From the NCBI GenBank assembly GCA_007570785.1, contig ML664662.1:2357046-2421045 (forward strand): DNA of 64,000 bases, given 5' to 3'. This document shows positions 32,719-44,494 of this stretch, in pieces (position 1 is the stretch's first letter; every line of letters starts with the position of its first letter). The stretch comes from Antilocapra americana (lineage: Eukaryota; Chordata; Mammalia; Artiodactyla; Antilocapridae). A program made the position numbers and the translations under genes. Under the pieces are notes generated by a model. That model was not told where the DNA came from. It saw only the letters and a program-made list of their open reading frames with translations, and ran no database searches.

Positions 32719-33861
32719 TTCCTCATTATTATTTTAAATATATGACCTTGTACTCAAACTTGGTGCCATGTAGTGCTATTTCAGAAGAAGTGACAGAAGA
32801 ATCCTGTTCTAGTGTGTTGTAGAGGGTACCTGGCATGTGGCATGGACTGGAATTAGAATGAACAAAGGAAATACTAAGTTTTTATAATGAAATACCTTGA
32901 AATGTCTTTTTTTGCACTAGCCAGGTATTTTAGTGTGAAAAACAACCCAAGAAACCAAGATAAATGCAAAAACATCAAGGCTTGAAATGAATAGTCTGGC
33001 CTTGAATGAATCAGAAAATCCATGATTTTAATTCACATCTAACCACAAGGAGCAATGAAATGGGCTTTTGATTTGTTCCAGTTTTAAGACCAAATCCAAA
33101 CAGCTTCTCTAATAAGAATGCTCAAAACCATTATTCATCTAGCAACATTCCTCCTCTGAAAATTCCAAAAAGGGCTTTCTTTAGATCACCATTTAAACAG
33201 AGTTCAGCCTCCCAACTCTTCACAGTTTGGCCCTGTATCCAAGGCGGATTTATCCAAGGTAACTGATTTAGCAGGCAAAGCCCAGGTTCACAAAGAACGA
33301 ATCTTGAAATCTCTTCAGTGGAGCACCCAAGAAGGATAGTAGTTACTTCTGCAGGTCTTATTCACACAACAGTTTTTTTTTTCCTGCCCCATAAATCAGA
33401 TGAAAAAAAGAAATCTTGTTTCACCTTTACAACAGGACAAATTGCTTGCAAGCAGAAGAAATGTTGGGTGACCACGCCCTCTGCTTTGTGGGGCCAACTT
33501 GTGTGACTGGGAGGCTTTGCCCACAGGAATGAATAAATCTGGAAACAAGCATGGGAGTGGGGGAGGAGGCGGTGGCCAGGGGTTTGCAGGAGCTGTGGGG
33601 GCCATGGAGGGTGCTAGTTTTCATGCCACATCCTTCCGCTCTAGATGCCTTCCTGTAGCAGTATGTTCCAGACAATCAGGGCACACCATGGCAGCTGTTA
33701 ATCACCATCCACACACTTTTCACTAAGAAAGTCACATTTATTGACAACTTTACCCCTGCCCTGGCTCCACCAGTCTGCTCTCAATGCCTTGGTATTCTGT
33801 GGGTCAGAAAAGAACCAGCTTGCCCAAGGTTGAGCATACCCAGGCTTGCTTTACCCATCAG
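32719..33861. other. unique sequence, no gene recognised
   Basis: 33060-33300 has conserved-looking AT-rich texture. 33555-33600 is G-rich. No repeat recognised. Confidence 0.45.
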
Positions 33862-34075
33862 CTCAGCCAATAAATCAGCAGTATTTATTTAGCAGCCACT
33901 GTGGGGCTGGTGTTGGGGAATGCGGAACCGAATTGTGCAAGATTCCATACCTGCTGTCAAGAAGGTCACAGTTTTGTTGGGAGGGAAGGAATAAGATATA
34001 CCAACATGAAAAATTATCAGAAATAAAGCAGTAACTAATAAAGGCCAGGGGAGTGATAGAAACAAAGAAGGTTAT
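33862..34075 (+). repeat. L2 LINE fragment
   Basis: 'agtatttatttagcagccac', 'ttccatacctgctgtcaaga' and 'aggtcacagttttgttggga' match the L2 block 'tattgagcacctactatgtg...ccctcaaggagctcac'. Confidence 0.7.
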
Positions 34076-34186
34076 TGTAACTGCATTGAAGCGAAGGAAA
34101 GTATATTATAACAGGAATGGGGTTAGAGGGGAGAAGACAGTCAATAGATGACCAGTGTGAGTTCAATACACGAAGCAGGGCACCCA

Positions 34187-34365
34187 AAGCCAGTACTCCA
34201 GGATAACCTAGAGGGATAGGGTGGAGAGGGAAGGGGGAAGGGTTTCAGAATGGGGGGCACACATGTATACCTATGGCCAATTCACGTTGATGTATGGCAA
34301 AACCATCACAATATTGTAATTATCCTCCAGTTAAAATATGTTAATTAATTAAAAAAATTTGAACC
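34187..34365 (+). repeat. ruminant L1 3' UTR tail
   Basis: 'aacctagagggatagggtgg', 'gcacacatgtatacctatgg', 'attcacgttgatgtatggca' and an A-rich end. Confidence 0.85.
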
Positions 34366-35160
34366 TGGAAAAAAACAAGAGATCTGTAAGCCTGAGATCC
34401 TAGGGGAGGTGGGATGGGAACTACACACCTCTGGGACAGGAATTTATGCACTCAGGGCAGGGCAGAGAAGATGGGGGTGGCTCAAGTAGGCTATAAAACT
34501 GGGAGTAAGAGGGACCACGACTGAGCCATCATGGGGGTTGGTTGCTACAGTAGAGGCCTCTACTCTGTATAAAGCTCCTGTCTGGCTTGTGCCACAGTTC
34601 AGAATAAGCCCTTGTCGAGGAAGGGCAGAGCCCTCAGGACAGATGTGGCGCCTGACTTCGACTGCAGGAAGTCAGGAGACTCCTGCGATTCCACCTCCTG
34701 CGCTACTGGTTAGCCTCTGGTTATTTCCAGGTCTTCAGGGTGCTCTCCTTCCACATGGAGGACACACAGGACCCATGACTATAAAGTTAAATCTATCCCA
34801 AAAAATGCAGAGATACGTGTCACAGGGAGATGCTGACAGAGAGGGAGACATGCCAGACAGGGCGACCTCCACACCAAGGTGACTAAGACCCCAGCCAACT
34901 AAGAAGATGAGCCGCTGACACTGCCTCCCACCACCACCTCTTCCCACCTATGACCTAATTCCATGGCACCTACTGCTCCTAAGTCACTCATCTCAGAGGA
35001 TGGGGTCGGCCTTCCTATTCAGGGCCAGCATCATCTCCCCTCCTGCCTCCACAGCCATCTTCCTTCTTTCCTCCCTTTGTCATTATGCCCTTTCTAGTCA
35101 CTCTCTTCTCAGTGTGTAAGACAAGAGAAATAGCCCTCCAATCCAAAAAAACCCAAACTC
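34366..35160. other. unique sequence, no gene recognised
   Basis: Open frame of 114 codons at 34538-34882 has no recognisable domain. Confidence 0.45.
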
Positions 35161-35180
35161 AACACACACACACACACACC
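35161..35180. repeat. (CA)n microsatellite
   Basis: About nine CA units. Confidence 0.95.
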
Positions 35181-35765
35181 CTTTTTACCTTCTGCAACCA
35201 CTGTCCATTGCTCTCCTTTCCTTTTCAGTCATGAGCCTTCTGAGGATGAGCTATGCTGGCTGCATCCATCTCATCAGTTCCACTCAGTCCCCAGCTCTGG
35301 CTCTCCCCTCCCACTCCTGCTCCATGAGACATGGTGTCTTTAAGATCACCAATGACCCCCTTGTTTTTAAGTCCAGTGAAAACGTTTCCCTCATCATCTG
35401 CTGTATTTGACTCTGTTGCCTTTTCACCACTTCATTCCCTGATTTCTGTGTCCTTTGGTTTTCTGCCTGTCTCACTGACTATCCCATGCCTGACCTCATT
35501 GGAAAATCAAGGGTCCTCTCCTTCCAGAAGCTTTCCCTAACACCCTATTCTGAGTTATAGGACTCTCCTTTATGCTCCTTTAACATTCTGGCCCCTACTA
35601 AATTATACCAGAATGATCTGTCTGTGTGTGTGTGTTTCCCTCATTAAGCAGAAAGGCCCCAGAGGGAAGTGGCTGTGTCCATTCATCTTCATGCCCCTAG
35701 TACCTATTACAGAGTACGTTGTTCACAGGTATGCAATAAATTTGTTCAACTGGCTTGGATCAAAT
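35181..35765 (+). repeat. L2-like LINE remnant
   Basis: The pyrimidine-rich body and 3' words 'agaagctttccctaacaccc', 'aagtggctgtgtccattcat' and 'gcccctagtacctattacag' follow the L2 3' order. The 5' half is weak. Confidence 0.55.
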
Positions 35766-37069
35766 ACTGAAGGCAAATTAGGCCAATATTTAGCTTCATA
35801 ATTTATTCAGGATTTTATTTCCAAGCACACGTGTTTTTTTCCCTTTTACTCGAAGGCCCCCCTTCTAGAGGAACTGCCAAATTTCAAAATGGCCTGTAGT
35901 AAGGAGAGTGGGTGACAGCTCCACTCTGAGTGGGGCACCCAGAAACTCATGTCTCAAAGTCTTTGATAGTGTACTATTTTACTTTTGGGTTTGCCATGCT
36001 CCTGAGGTCTTCTACTAATCTGGCCTTATGCTTGTTAATGGGTGCTCAGTTCCTGCCAAACAGAATGTGATACTCAATTTTGCAACCATCTTGACCTTTG
36101 GCAAGTTCTGTACATACCCTGTCACTGGGACTCTGTGTTTTTAATCAGTCGTCCTTCTATGCATTTGTAGCAATAGTGCTCACCATGTAGACCAAACTTG
36201 TACATATTTCTTCTAGACTTTTATAGTCACCTACAAAACAGCATTGACATTCTGGAACCCTCTGAACCCACGCTAATCTTTATGATAGGATAGGAGGTAT
36301 GCTATCGGCTGATGGAACCTCTAATCCAACATGCCTTGTATTTTTGCCTGTGTGCCTCATCCCAGTATTTAGAATGGAGCTCCTTCCTTTCCCTAGGTTG
36401 TCCTTTTTTTCAGTGACTCTGAAACTGGATTTTGATTCTAATCTGATTGATTGCTTAGGCAGGGTGTAGCCCCTGGCACTGTTCTTGGGATGTCTTGCCT
36501 TTCTTCCCAATGTCCTGCCCCTCTGGCTCTGACCCAGGTTTGGTCATCCAGACTTTTAGCTAAGAGCTATACATCAGCCATTTCAGACAGCTCCTTCTTC
36601 CCTCTCCCACAGGTCCACAAAGGCTTATTCACAACCCTTCCTATCCCCTTAACCTCTGTAAGAGACTCAGCTTCAGGGATTACCCCGGTTTGTGGCTTCC
36701 TTAAAACAGTCATTTCTACCTAGCAGGTCCAGATCACAAGGATAGGTCAGATCGAGCTTACAAACACATGCAGGACCCTGGTTCTCTGGGACAATGACAT
36801 GCTATGGGTTGATATTAGGTCGTAGTGCATAGAAGGGTGAGAAACACCCTGAATGGGACTAGACCACTTCACCACTTAACTCATGGTGGGCCCCTGAAGA
36901 AACCTCTCTATACTTTTGCCCTATAGATGATCTCTGAGGGTCCCTTGAGGTCTACTAGTTTGGGTTCCTGATTCAAAAGGCTTCTCAAGGGCTGTGAGAA
37001 CCTGACTCATGGCTGTCACTGCTTTCGCCAGTATGCCTGGAAGAATGCCTGTCAAGTCAGTTCACTTTA
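35766..37069. other. unique sequence, no gene recognised
   Basis: 1.3 kb with no confident repeat. Open frame at 36451-36723 (90 codons) is unrecognised. Confidence 0.45.
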
Positions 37070-37082
37070 AGACAGGCCTCCT

Positions 37083-37116
37083 GGGGGTATAGCTCAGGGG
37101 TAGAGCATTTGACTGC
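37083..37116 (+). pseudogene. tRNA-Cys(GCA) 5'-half retropseudogene
   Basis: The 5' half of a tRNA-Cys gene is present with no visible mutation: acceptor strand 'gggggta', D arm 'gctcaggggtagagc' and anticodon 5' stem 'tttga'. The match ends inside the anticodon loop (ctgcaga, anticodon GCA); the T arm and 3' acceptor are absent. A 12-bp perfect duplication agacaggcctcc lies at 37070-37081 and 37117-37128, so this is an insertion, not a decayed gene. There is no poly(A) tail. The form fits the known class of tailless retropseudogenes and could derive from a tRNA half cut in the anticodon loop. It cannot make a functional tRNA. Confidence 0.88.
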
Positions 37117-37128
37117 AGACAGGCCTCC

Positions 37129-37497
37129 AATGTCCCGGGGGCATCACTAACAATAGCCTTCTCACAAGGACTCACTCTGTTCCAGCTTAATTCAAACACC
37201 ACAGAAGTGGGTAGAGAGGGCAGCTGACAGAGGTGTCAGCGGGTCTCTGAGGCTCTTCTGACCCTAAATGAAACTGATGAACTATACACATGTAGTTCAG
37301 GGTTCCCTGAGGTTTAGGTCCACAGGACCATTGCCCTCTTTCACCTGGAGCCAGGCCCCTAGGAGTACTCCTTTGGGCATAGTTAGCCAGGGATTTCTAC
37401 CGCCCTTTTCTTCTATGTTTCATCATATGGAGACCTGACCAGGGCTTTGGCTATACTCACAAGTCTGAACTCACCTGTACATTCACTGTCTGGAACA
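37129..37497. other. unique sequence, no gene recognised
   Basis: No repeat recognised. Confidence 0.5.
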
Positions 37498-37722
37498 GAG
37501 ATTGGCAATTTTTTTCTGTAAAGGGCTAGAGAGTAAATATTTTCAACTTTGCAGGCCCCACAGTCTGTTAATCTATCAACTACTCAACTCTGCCATTACA
37601 GCACAGAGCCAACAATACTGAACAAATAAGTGTGGCTGTGTTCTAATAAAACTTTATCTACAAAAACAGGTCAGGGGGCAGATTTGGCCTGAGGACTGTA
37701 GTCTGTCTATCCCTGGTTCAGC
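37498..37722 (+). repeat. hAT-type MITE ('ctgtaaagggccagatagta' family)
   Basis: 'ttctgtaaagggctagagag', 'caactactcaactctgccat', 'ggctgtgttctaataaaact' and 'tacaaaaacaggtcaggggg'. Same family as 23175-23400 and better preserved in the middle. Confidence 0.88.
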
Positions 37723-38035
37723 ACTATCCATCACCAGCTGGAACTGATTATTTGGCTCGTTAGTTGGGGCGCCAGGTTTATGGAACCAAGTTGGATCCCT
37801 TTGTGAGTATAGTTTTTGTTGGTATAATCTTGCACGGCTAGACCATTAACAGTGACCTCTGTGGTTAGATTAGGACACAAGCTGCCTGAAGACCTTTAAG
37901 GTCAACTAAATTAGTACCAAGGTCCCATACACTGGCTGACGTTTTATTTTGTGTCAACAGATGACTGCTACTCTTGCTCATCATTTGCCAAGGGCATTTT
38001 CCCCAAAGGCAAAATTTTAGGGGACTGGGACATTA
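37723..38035. other. unique sequence
   Basis: No repeat recognised. Confidence 0.5.
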
Positions 38036-38258
38036 GAGTTTCCCTGGTAGCTCAGCTGGTAAAGAATCCACCTCCAATGCAGGAGACCCCTGTTCAATTC
38101 CTGGGGCAGGAAGATCCCCCAGAGAAAGGATAGGCTACCAGCTTCAATATTCCTGCCTGGAAAATTCCACAAACAGAGAAGCCTGGCAGGCTACAGTCCA
38201 TGGGGTCGCCAAGAGTTGGACACAACTCAGTGGCTAAGCACAGCACAGCACAGCACAA
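38036..38258 (+). repeat. Bov-tA SINE with (CACAG)n tail
   Basis: Complete element 'tttccctggtagctcagctg' to 'gtggctaagcacag', followed by about four CACAG units. Confidence 0.95.
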
Positions 38259-38269
38259 GGCATTACAAG

Positions 38270-38491
38270 GGCTTCCCAGGTGGCTCAGTGGCAAAGAATC
38301 TACCTACAATGCAGGAGACATAGGAGACACGGGTTCGATCCCCAGGTTGAGAAGATTCCTTGGAGGAGGGCATGGCAACCCACTCCAATAATCTTTCCTG
38401 GAGACTCCCTTGGACAGAGGAGTCTGGCAGGCTATAGTCCATAGGGTTGCAAAGAGTAAGACACAGCTGAAGTGACCGAGCATGCACACAG
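38270..38491 (+). repeat. Bov-tA SINE
   Basis: Complete second element just 11 bp after the first, with its own imperfect target duplication (aggcattacaa near 38259-38269, gggccttacaa near 38491-38502). It was a separate insertion beside the earlier tail, unlike the fused dimers. Confidence 0.95.
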
Positions 38492-38754
38492 GGCCTTACA
38501 ATGCTATCTAACCTGAGTGTGTTGTTGTTCAGCTGAATTTCAGCAATGACCTAAGTGATTCCAGGTCCAGATGCTCACCATATGTCCTAGTTACTACATG
38601 TGTGCTAATAGCCTGTGTTAGAAGTAGGAAAAGTTTCCACTGCCCCCCTCCCTATTCCCATCTCTGATCCCCAGAGCAGCCCAGGCCCCAGCTTTAAGTG
38701 GTTTCTGTGACATGTTGCTGAGATCAATCGGTTCAGAGCAGAGAGGAAAGCAGG
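38492..38754. other. short unique sequence
   Basis: No repeat recognised. Confidence 0.5.
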
Positions 38755-39250
38755 CAGGACAGTACTGCAGAAGGAGCGCAAAGTTTGGGGCTGGGTCCAA
38801 ATTTCAGCTTCACTCATAATTTCAGGTTGTACATCTGTAATGTGGGAATTCAGCCGTGTCCAACTCTTTGTGACCCTATGGACTATACAGTCCATGAAAT
38901 TCTCCAGGCCAGAGTACTGGAGTGGGTTGCCATTCCCTCCTCCAGGTGATCTTCCCAACCCAGGGATTGAACCAAGGTCTCCTGCATTGCAGGTGAATTC
39001 TTTACCAGCTGAGTCACCAAGGAAGCCCAAGAATACTGGAGTGGGTAGCCTACCCCTTCTACAGCGGATCTTCCTGACCCAGGAATTGAACCAGGGTCTC
39101 CTGCATTGCAGGCAGAGTCTTTACCAACTGAGCTATCAGGAAAGCCCAGTGTGGAATTAATAATGCTAATGCCTACTTCATGGGACTTTTAGAGGATGAT
39201 GGGACGTAAAGAGTGTGAAAGTACTTTGGGAAGGACAAGTTGGTTATTAC
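38755..39250 (+). repeat. MIR SINE split by a Bov-tA dimer
   Basis: The left part has 'gggtccaaatttcagcttca' and 'gtacatctgtaatgtgg'. The right part has 'aataatgctaatgcctactt' and 'catgggacttttagaggatg'. They join into a normal MIR 3' half when 38851-39148 is removed. Confidence 0.7.
38851..39148 (-). repeat. dimeric Bov-tA SINE
   Basis: On the minus strand. The promoter-side unit (about 39028-39148) is joined to a full unit through 'aagcccaagaatactggagt', the same junction as in the dimers at 15437 and 22349. Likely target duplication tgtgggaatt (38841-38850) and tgtggaatta (39150-39159), with a one-base indel. Confidence 0.9.
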
Positions 39251-39454
39251 TGTTGTTATGGCATCAGGTGGTGACAAGCCTAGCTCCTCCCTGCTCCCAA
39301 TTGTTTGTGTTCAGAGCTGGTTTCTAACTGTCACATGTCACATGTCTAAGACATGATGAGTGTCTGTCAAATGGCCTCTCTGCACACGTTCTCACTGGCC
39401 TTCAAATGATGGCAAAAATAGAACCTCCTCTCTAACTGTAGTGCTTGATAGACA
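39251..39454. other. short unique sequence
   Basis: No repeat recognised. Confidence 0.5.
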
Positions 39455-39660
39455 TGTGTTTAAGTGCTTTCCCAAGCAGTTCACAGCAGTCCTTTAAGGA
39501 AAGCAGAATAAATAAGTACTATTGCATCCATTTTTCAGATCAGAAAACTGAGGGATAGAGCCACTAAAAGAGGATGCAGAAAACATCCATTTGCTAATGA
39601 GTCCAGACCTAGAATTCAGGTCTCTTGAACCTCAGCTAGGCGTTCCGCCAGATTATGAGC
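39455..39660 (-). repeat. MIR SINE
   Basis: 'catccatttttcagatcaga', 'aaactgagggatagagccac' and 'agaattcaggtctcttgaac'. Confidence 0.8.
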
Positions 39661-40399
39661 CTTTCTTCTCACAAAAGAGTTCCTTTCTGGGATTTCTATC
39701 TTTCATTAGAAAGGTGAGTTTGGAATACAAGATGCTACACATCTGACCCTCCCTATGGCATTTGTCACCCTGCTTCTCATCAATGTCTTACCTAGAAACA
39801 GCAATTAACCAAAAAGAGGCTGATAAAGGTTTGTGGAAGTGGGGAGGAAGGGAAAAGAAGCAATTGCTCTCATCACTGAAATAAATGCCAAAAAGAAAAA
39901 CCTATCTAATTCGAAGCTTATCTAGTCTTTAGAAGAGAGAGAGAAAAAAATAAAATAAAAGCAAGTTCCTGGTTTAGTTGTGTGTTCTCCAAAGCATTGA
40001 TTTTTGTCTGGGAGCTCTGAAAATGTCTACGAGGTCATCATAGAAGACTTAACAGCATGCCTCCACCTCTCATAAAGCTTTATGATGAGCCAATGTCTTC
40101 CTGGTTCCCAAACTAAAGGTGCATTAGTCACATCTAGAAAAATTATAGTGTCCTGCCTACTGGCAAATCTGGGGCAATACTAAGGAGCCAACAGATATTC
40201 AGGTGGACCCAGGTCAGCACAGCACACAGTGGTTGTCTTCTTAGCAATTAACATGTTCCAAGTGTGGGTCAGTTTGTATCCCATTTCAATATCTTAGAAC
40301 TGAATTTCTTACTTAGAACTTCCCTATAGAAGGACATAGACCCCAGGAACTAATCTATTGTTATATGTATATATATATGAGTATGTGTGTATATATACA
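39661..40399. other. unique sequence ending in a TA-rich simple repeat
   Basis: 40359-40400 alternates 'tatatgtatatatatatgag' and 'tatgtgtgtatatatacac'. No other repeat is clear. Confidence 0.5.
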
Positions 40400-40741
40400 C
40401 AAAAATTTTTATTAATAGTGTTTATTCAACTTTTGAGTAGGCAATAGATTCATATGCTCAAACAAAAACAATTTTAAAATATATAAATGAAAAAACCCCT
40501 TCATTCTTTTCCACAGGTTCCCCTCCTCATAGGTACTCATTGTTACTGTATTCCATGCAGTCTAAGACATGATCAATTTTAAGATGCATCATTATGTCTT
40601 CTACCTTTAAGAAAGAAAAATTCAGCTAATTATATTCTAAAATGTCATATAATGGAAGATATGTTTCTGTTTCATAGGTGTCAAAAAGAGAAAAAATGTA
40701 TACGTTAGAATCAGTGAAATATGGCTGACTCCTTGTGTGTG

Positions 40742-40861
40742 GGTTAGTTGCTTAGTTGTGTCTGACCCTTTGCGACCGCATGGACTGCAGCCCACCAGGC
40801 TCCTCCTTCCATGGAATTTTCCAGGCAAGAATACTGGAGTGGGTTGCCATTTCCTTCTCCA
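40742..40861 (-). repeat. Bov-A monomer SINE
   Basis: A single 120-bp Bov-A unit on the minus strand ('gttgcttagttgtgtctgac' to 'gccatttccttctcca'). A 15-bp duplication with one mismatch (gactccttgtgtgtg/gactccttgtgtatg) lies at 40727-40741 and 40862-40876. Confidence 0.93.
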
Positions 40862-40940
40862 GACTCCTTGTGTATGTTTCCTAATTTCTTTATGTAAATA
40901 CAAGTACAGATGTCATTTCTACATCCTCAACATAGCAAAG

Positions 40941-41283
40941 GTCCCATCTAGTCTAAGCTATGGTTTTTCCAGTAGTCATTTGTGATGTGAGAGTTGGACG
41001 GTGAAGAAGACTGAGTGCCGAAGAACTGATGCTTTCAAATTGTGGTGCTGGGGAAGACTCTTGAGAGCTGACTCATTAAAAAAAAGACCCTGATGCAGGG
41101 AAAGATTGAAGGCAGGAGGAGAAGGGGATGACAGAGGATGAGATAATTGGAGGCATCACTAACTCAATGGACATGTGTTTGAGCAGGCTCCGGGAGATGG
41201 TGAAGAACTGGGAAGCCTGGTGTGCTGCAGTCCATGACATTGCAAAGAGTTAAACATGACTGAGCAACTGAACAACAACAACA
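40941..41283 (+). repeat. BovB LINE 3' end with internal deletion
   Basis: Starts in the last part of BovB ORF2 ('gtcccatctagtctaagcta', 'tggtttttccagtagtcatt') and ends with 'catgactgagcaactgaac' plus an (AAC)n tail. Perfect 12-bp duplication aacatagcaaag at 40929-40940 and 41284-41295. At about 41067 'actcttgagag' jumps directly to 'ctgactcatt', skipping roughly 120 bp that full BovB ends carry there. Confidence 0.92.
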
Positions 41284-41416
41284 AACATAGCAAAGAGTAC
41301 ATAATGGTCTCCTCATGGTTTTTTTTTCACTTTGAAGTATAGCTTGGTGATCTGATTCTATCAGTATAGAGAGATGGTCCTCATTCATTTTTATGGCTGA
41401 ACAGTATTCTATTAGG

Positions 41417-41638
41417 AGCACGTGTGCTCAGTTGCTCAGTCGTGCCTGATTCTTTGCAACCACATGAACTGTAGCCCACCAGGCTCCTCTATCCATGGGA
41501 TTTTCCAGGCAAGAATACTGGAGTGGGTTGCTATTTCCTTCTCCAGGGGATTTTCCTGACACAGGGATCAAACCCTCATCTCTTGCGTCTTGTGCATTGA
41601 CAGGCAGATTCTTTACCACTGTGCCACCTGGGAAGCTC
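41417..41638 (-). repeat. Bov-tA SINE
   Basis: Complete minus-strand element with promoter end 'tgccacctgggaagctc'. 11-bp target duplication attctattagg/attctattggg at 41406-41416 and 41639-41649. Confidence 0.95.
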
Positions 41639-42720
41639 ATTCTATTGGGTAGATGTGATACAATCTATTTTACTAGTTTGCAATTGTTGGACATTTGGGT
41701 TGTGCTTAATCTTGTGCTATTTCAAATAATGCTGCAATGAATAGCCTTGCATGTACAGCATTTCATAAGAGGGCAAGTATTTCTACAGGATAGAGTACTA
41801 AAGTTGAACAGCTGGACAAAATAAAATAGACATTTATAATTTTGATGGATATTGCCAAACTGTCCACCACAGGGGGTCATACCAAATTTACCTTCCCACA
41901 ATTAAGGTATAGGTGTGCCTGTTCCCCATAGCTGGGCCAAGAGACTTTTCGTAGGCTGTGGTTGTTTTTCATAAATCTGATGAGTAAAAAGAAAAGGTAA
42001 CTTTATATAGTTTTATTTTTTTCATTATTTCCCCATCTATTTGCCATGTAATGATGGGATATATAGTTTTATTTTATATTTCTCAAATTATGAGAGCAGT
42101 TGAGCATCTTTTCATAACTTTTAGAGACATTTATATTTCCTTTTCTGTGAACTGTCTGTGTCCCTTGTTCACTTTCCTATTAGGTTGTTGTTCTTATTAA
42201 TTTTTTTTTCAGGGAGATTTGTATCTTCTGATTTGGGTGGCAACTTTTCTTCTAGTTTTTCTGTCTCTCCCTCCATATCTCCTTTCCCCTCTCCTTTCCT
42301 TCCTTCCCTCCTTTCTGATTTTCATGTAACTAAATTTATCACTCTTTTCTCTTATGGGTTCCAGATTCCTAGTCATACTTATAAAGGCCTTGCTTATTCC
42401 AAGATTATACAAAAATTTCCCCATATTCCTCTAGCAATATTAAAAAACTTCATCTTTTTGCGTTGAATCTTAGATCAAATTTGGAATTTCTCCTGTTACA
42501 TGATATGAGGACTGGATTCCTTTAATTTTATCCAGTTGGTTAACTATTTGCCCCAATACCATTTATTAACCATTTCCTCTTTTCCCACACTAGTTGGGGA
42601 TGCCACCTTTATAACTAAATTCCTATATGTGTTTGTCTCCATCTCTAGGGTTTCTAATCTGCTGCACTGGTCTTGGGTCTGCCTATTTATAAACTATATA
42701 AATTTTAAATTAAATTTCAT

Positions 42721-43149
42721 AATTATTTCAGATGTGCAGTTAGAAGTCACTCTCAAGGATTGGTTATTCTTAAAGCCCCCTCCTGAAAACCCATATTTGA
42801 TACCTCCTGTCCTGTTTTATAAGCTGTAAGATAAAGAACAACCAGAAGAACTGCTCTATTCAATGAAGGCCTCCAGAGAGCACTTGGTGACATGACATGG
42901 CTGCTGTTTGATAGAATAGCAATATTGATCATTACAGGTGTATTGCTTACAGCTCCACAGGTACTTACTCACCAGAACCCTTTATAGGAATGGCCAATGC
43001 CACTTCCAACAAAGTTCATTGCTCAAACACTCCAGGCACTACACAGCCTTCCTTCTGCAGACTAAATCCTACCTTGCTCCACCCAACGTGGCTTTCACAC
43101 ACCACCTTCTTCCTCTTATTTCTTAGAGCCTCCATTCTGAATCCTCAAC
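42721..43149. other. unique sequence
   Basis: No confident repeat; the right end may be diverged L2. Confidence 0.45.
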
Positions 43150-43865
43150 CTCTCTCATACTCTCACCTGGCCTTGGAGATTTGATGCTTGTTTTTGCCTT
43201 CCAGGCCACAATGACTTGTAAGTTCTACATCCTAAATACATTTCAGTTCTACCCTCTTCTCACTGTCTCCATTGCCAACATCTCTCTTCTCGACATAGCC
43301 TCCCTCCTAACTGCTCTTCCTGCCTCCAGTCTCATCCTGTCTAATCCAGGCTCCATATGGCAGGCAGTGATAGTTTCAAAGCCCAAATGCGATCATGTCC
43401 CTGTATTGCTTTAAAACCTTTCAGTGGCTGCCCATGTTTTAGGATTACAAGCAACATCCTTAACATGGCTATATAAGATCCCGCATGCCCCAGTCCCTAA
43501 TGACCTCTCCACCCTCCTCTTACATCATACCCCCTTCACTCCCTCTGCTTCAGCCACACTGGGGTCTTTTCAGTTTCACAAATACATTTTGCATGTGCTG
43601 TTTTAGCTACTTGGAATGGCCTTCCTCCCATTTTTTAAAACCCATTTATCTTTTGGCTCTCAGTTCAAGTACCACCTCCTCAGTGCTTCCAACTCTTAAT
43701 CTCCTGATGTCATATTCTTTCCTTTATAGTGCTTATCTCAGTTCATGATGAGACATTTACCTGTATTGCACAAGCACCACAAGGGCAGTACCACCTTCCT
43801 TCCTTTACCCCAATATCTAGTAGGCTATCCAGCCCAGCACATACTAGGGTATCACAAAGTACTGA
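43150..43865 (+). repeat. L2 LINE 3' region, near full 3' end
   Basis: Contains 'cccaaatgcgatcatgtccc', 'aacctttcagtggctgccca', 'tagctacttggaatggcctt', 'cagttcaagtaccacctcct' and 'agcccagcacatactagg', the L2 3' order over 700 bp. It is one of the best L2 copies in the window. Confidence 0.85.
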
Positions 43866-44494
43866 GTCTATTGAATCCATGCTTGTTTCCAGTACAGTAA
43901 TTTAACTCACCATTGAATAGCCACTTATTCATCAATGGCTTTGATACTTCCAGATACACATACCCCAGAGCAGAACAAAGAAAGTAGGGTCCAAGTTCTT
44001 CCACAGAAAACATTGCTTGTGACTTTCTTCTGCATGTCATCAACAAGCAGACATCTGATCTGAAAGCAAAAGGATATGGTTAAATAGATCCTGTCCCTAT
44101 AGGATTCACAGACCAGAACAGGGGTCTGGCCAGTAGTCTAAATGACAGTAGATTTAAGGAAGGTTTGGCACTTTGGCTTAGTTACCAAAACATGTACAGC
44201 TATCTCCAGTTCCAGCCCCTCTTCCCAGTTTCCCTATCAGCCCTGTATTTGCTTCTTTCTTTCTCATCAAAGCCACCATTTAGTCCAGGACAATTTGGCT
44301 TCTAAGACATCAGACTGTCTCCTCATAAATACTCAGCCCCTCAATCCTAAGACTATAGGTTGGAATAGCAAACCTAAGGCAAGTAGGGGCTAGAAGGACT
44401 ATGTTTTAATAGATTTTTCCAGTCAGTACATGAGAACTTTAAACTCTGGTTGGTGGACTACAATAGTTCCCAATCAGCTTGCCTCTTGATATTA
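43866..44494. other. unique sequence, no gene recognised
   Basis: No repeat recognised. Confidence 0.5.

Larger units (their letters stand above)
40400..42720 (-). repeat. long antisense old L1 3' UTR region with three nested insertions
   Basis: Antisense L1M-type words run through the block: 'taatgctgcaatgaatagcc', 'ttttgatggatattgccaaa', 'ataccatttattaaccattt', 'ttggggatgccacctttata'. Inserted into it are a Bov-A monomer (40742-40861), a BovB end (40941-41283) and a Bov-tA (41417-41638). A CT-rich patch at about 42255-42320 interrupts the match. Confidence 0.75.

Noticed and set aside
38036..38491. Fourth Bov-tA dimer
   Set aside because: Both units are complete, the first has its own CACAG tail, and an 11-bp spacer acts as the second unit's target duplication. 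These are two separate insertions.
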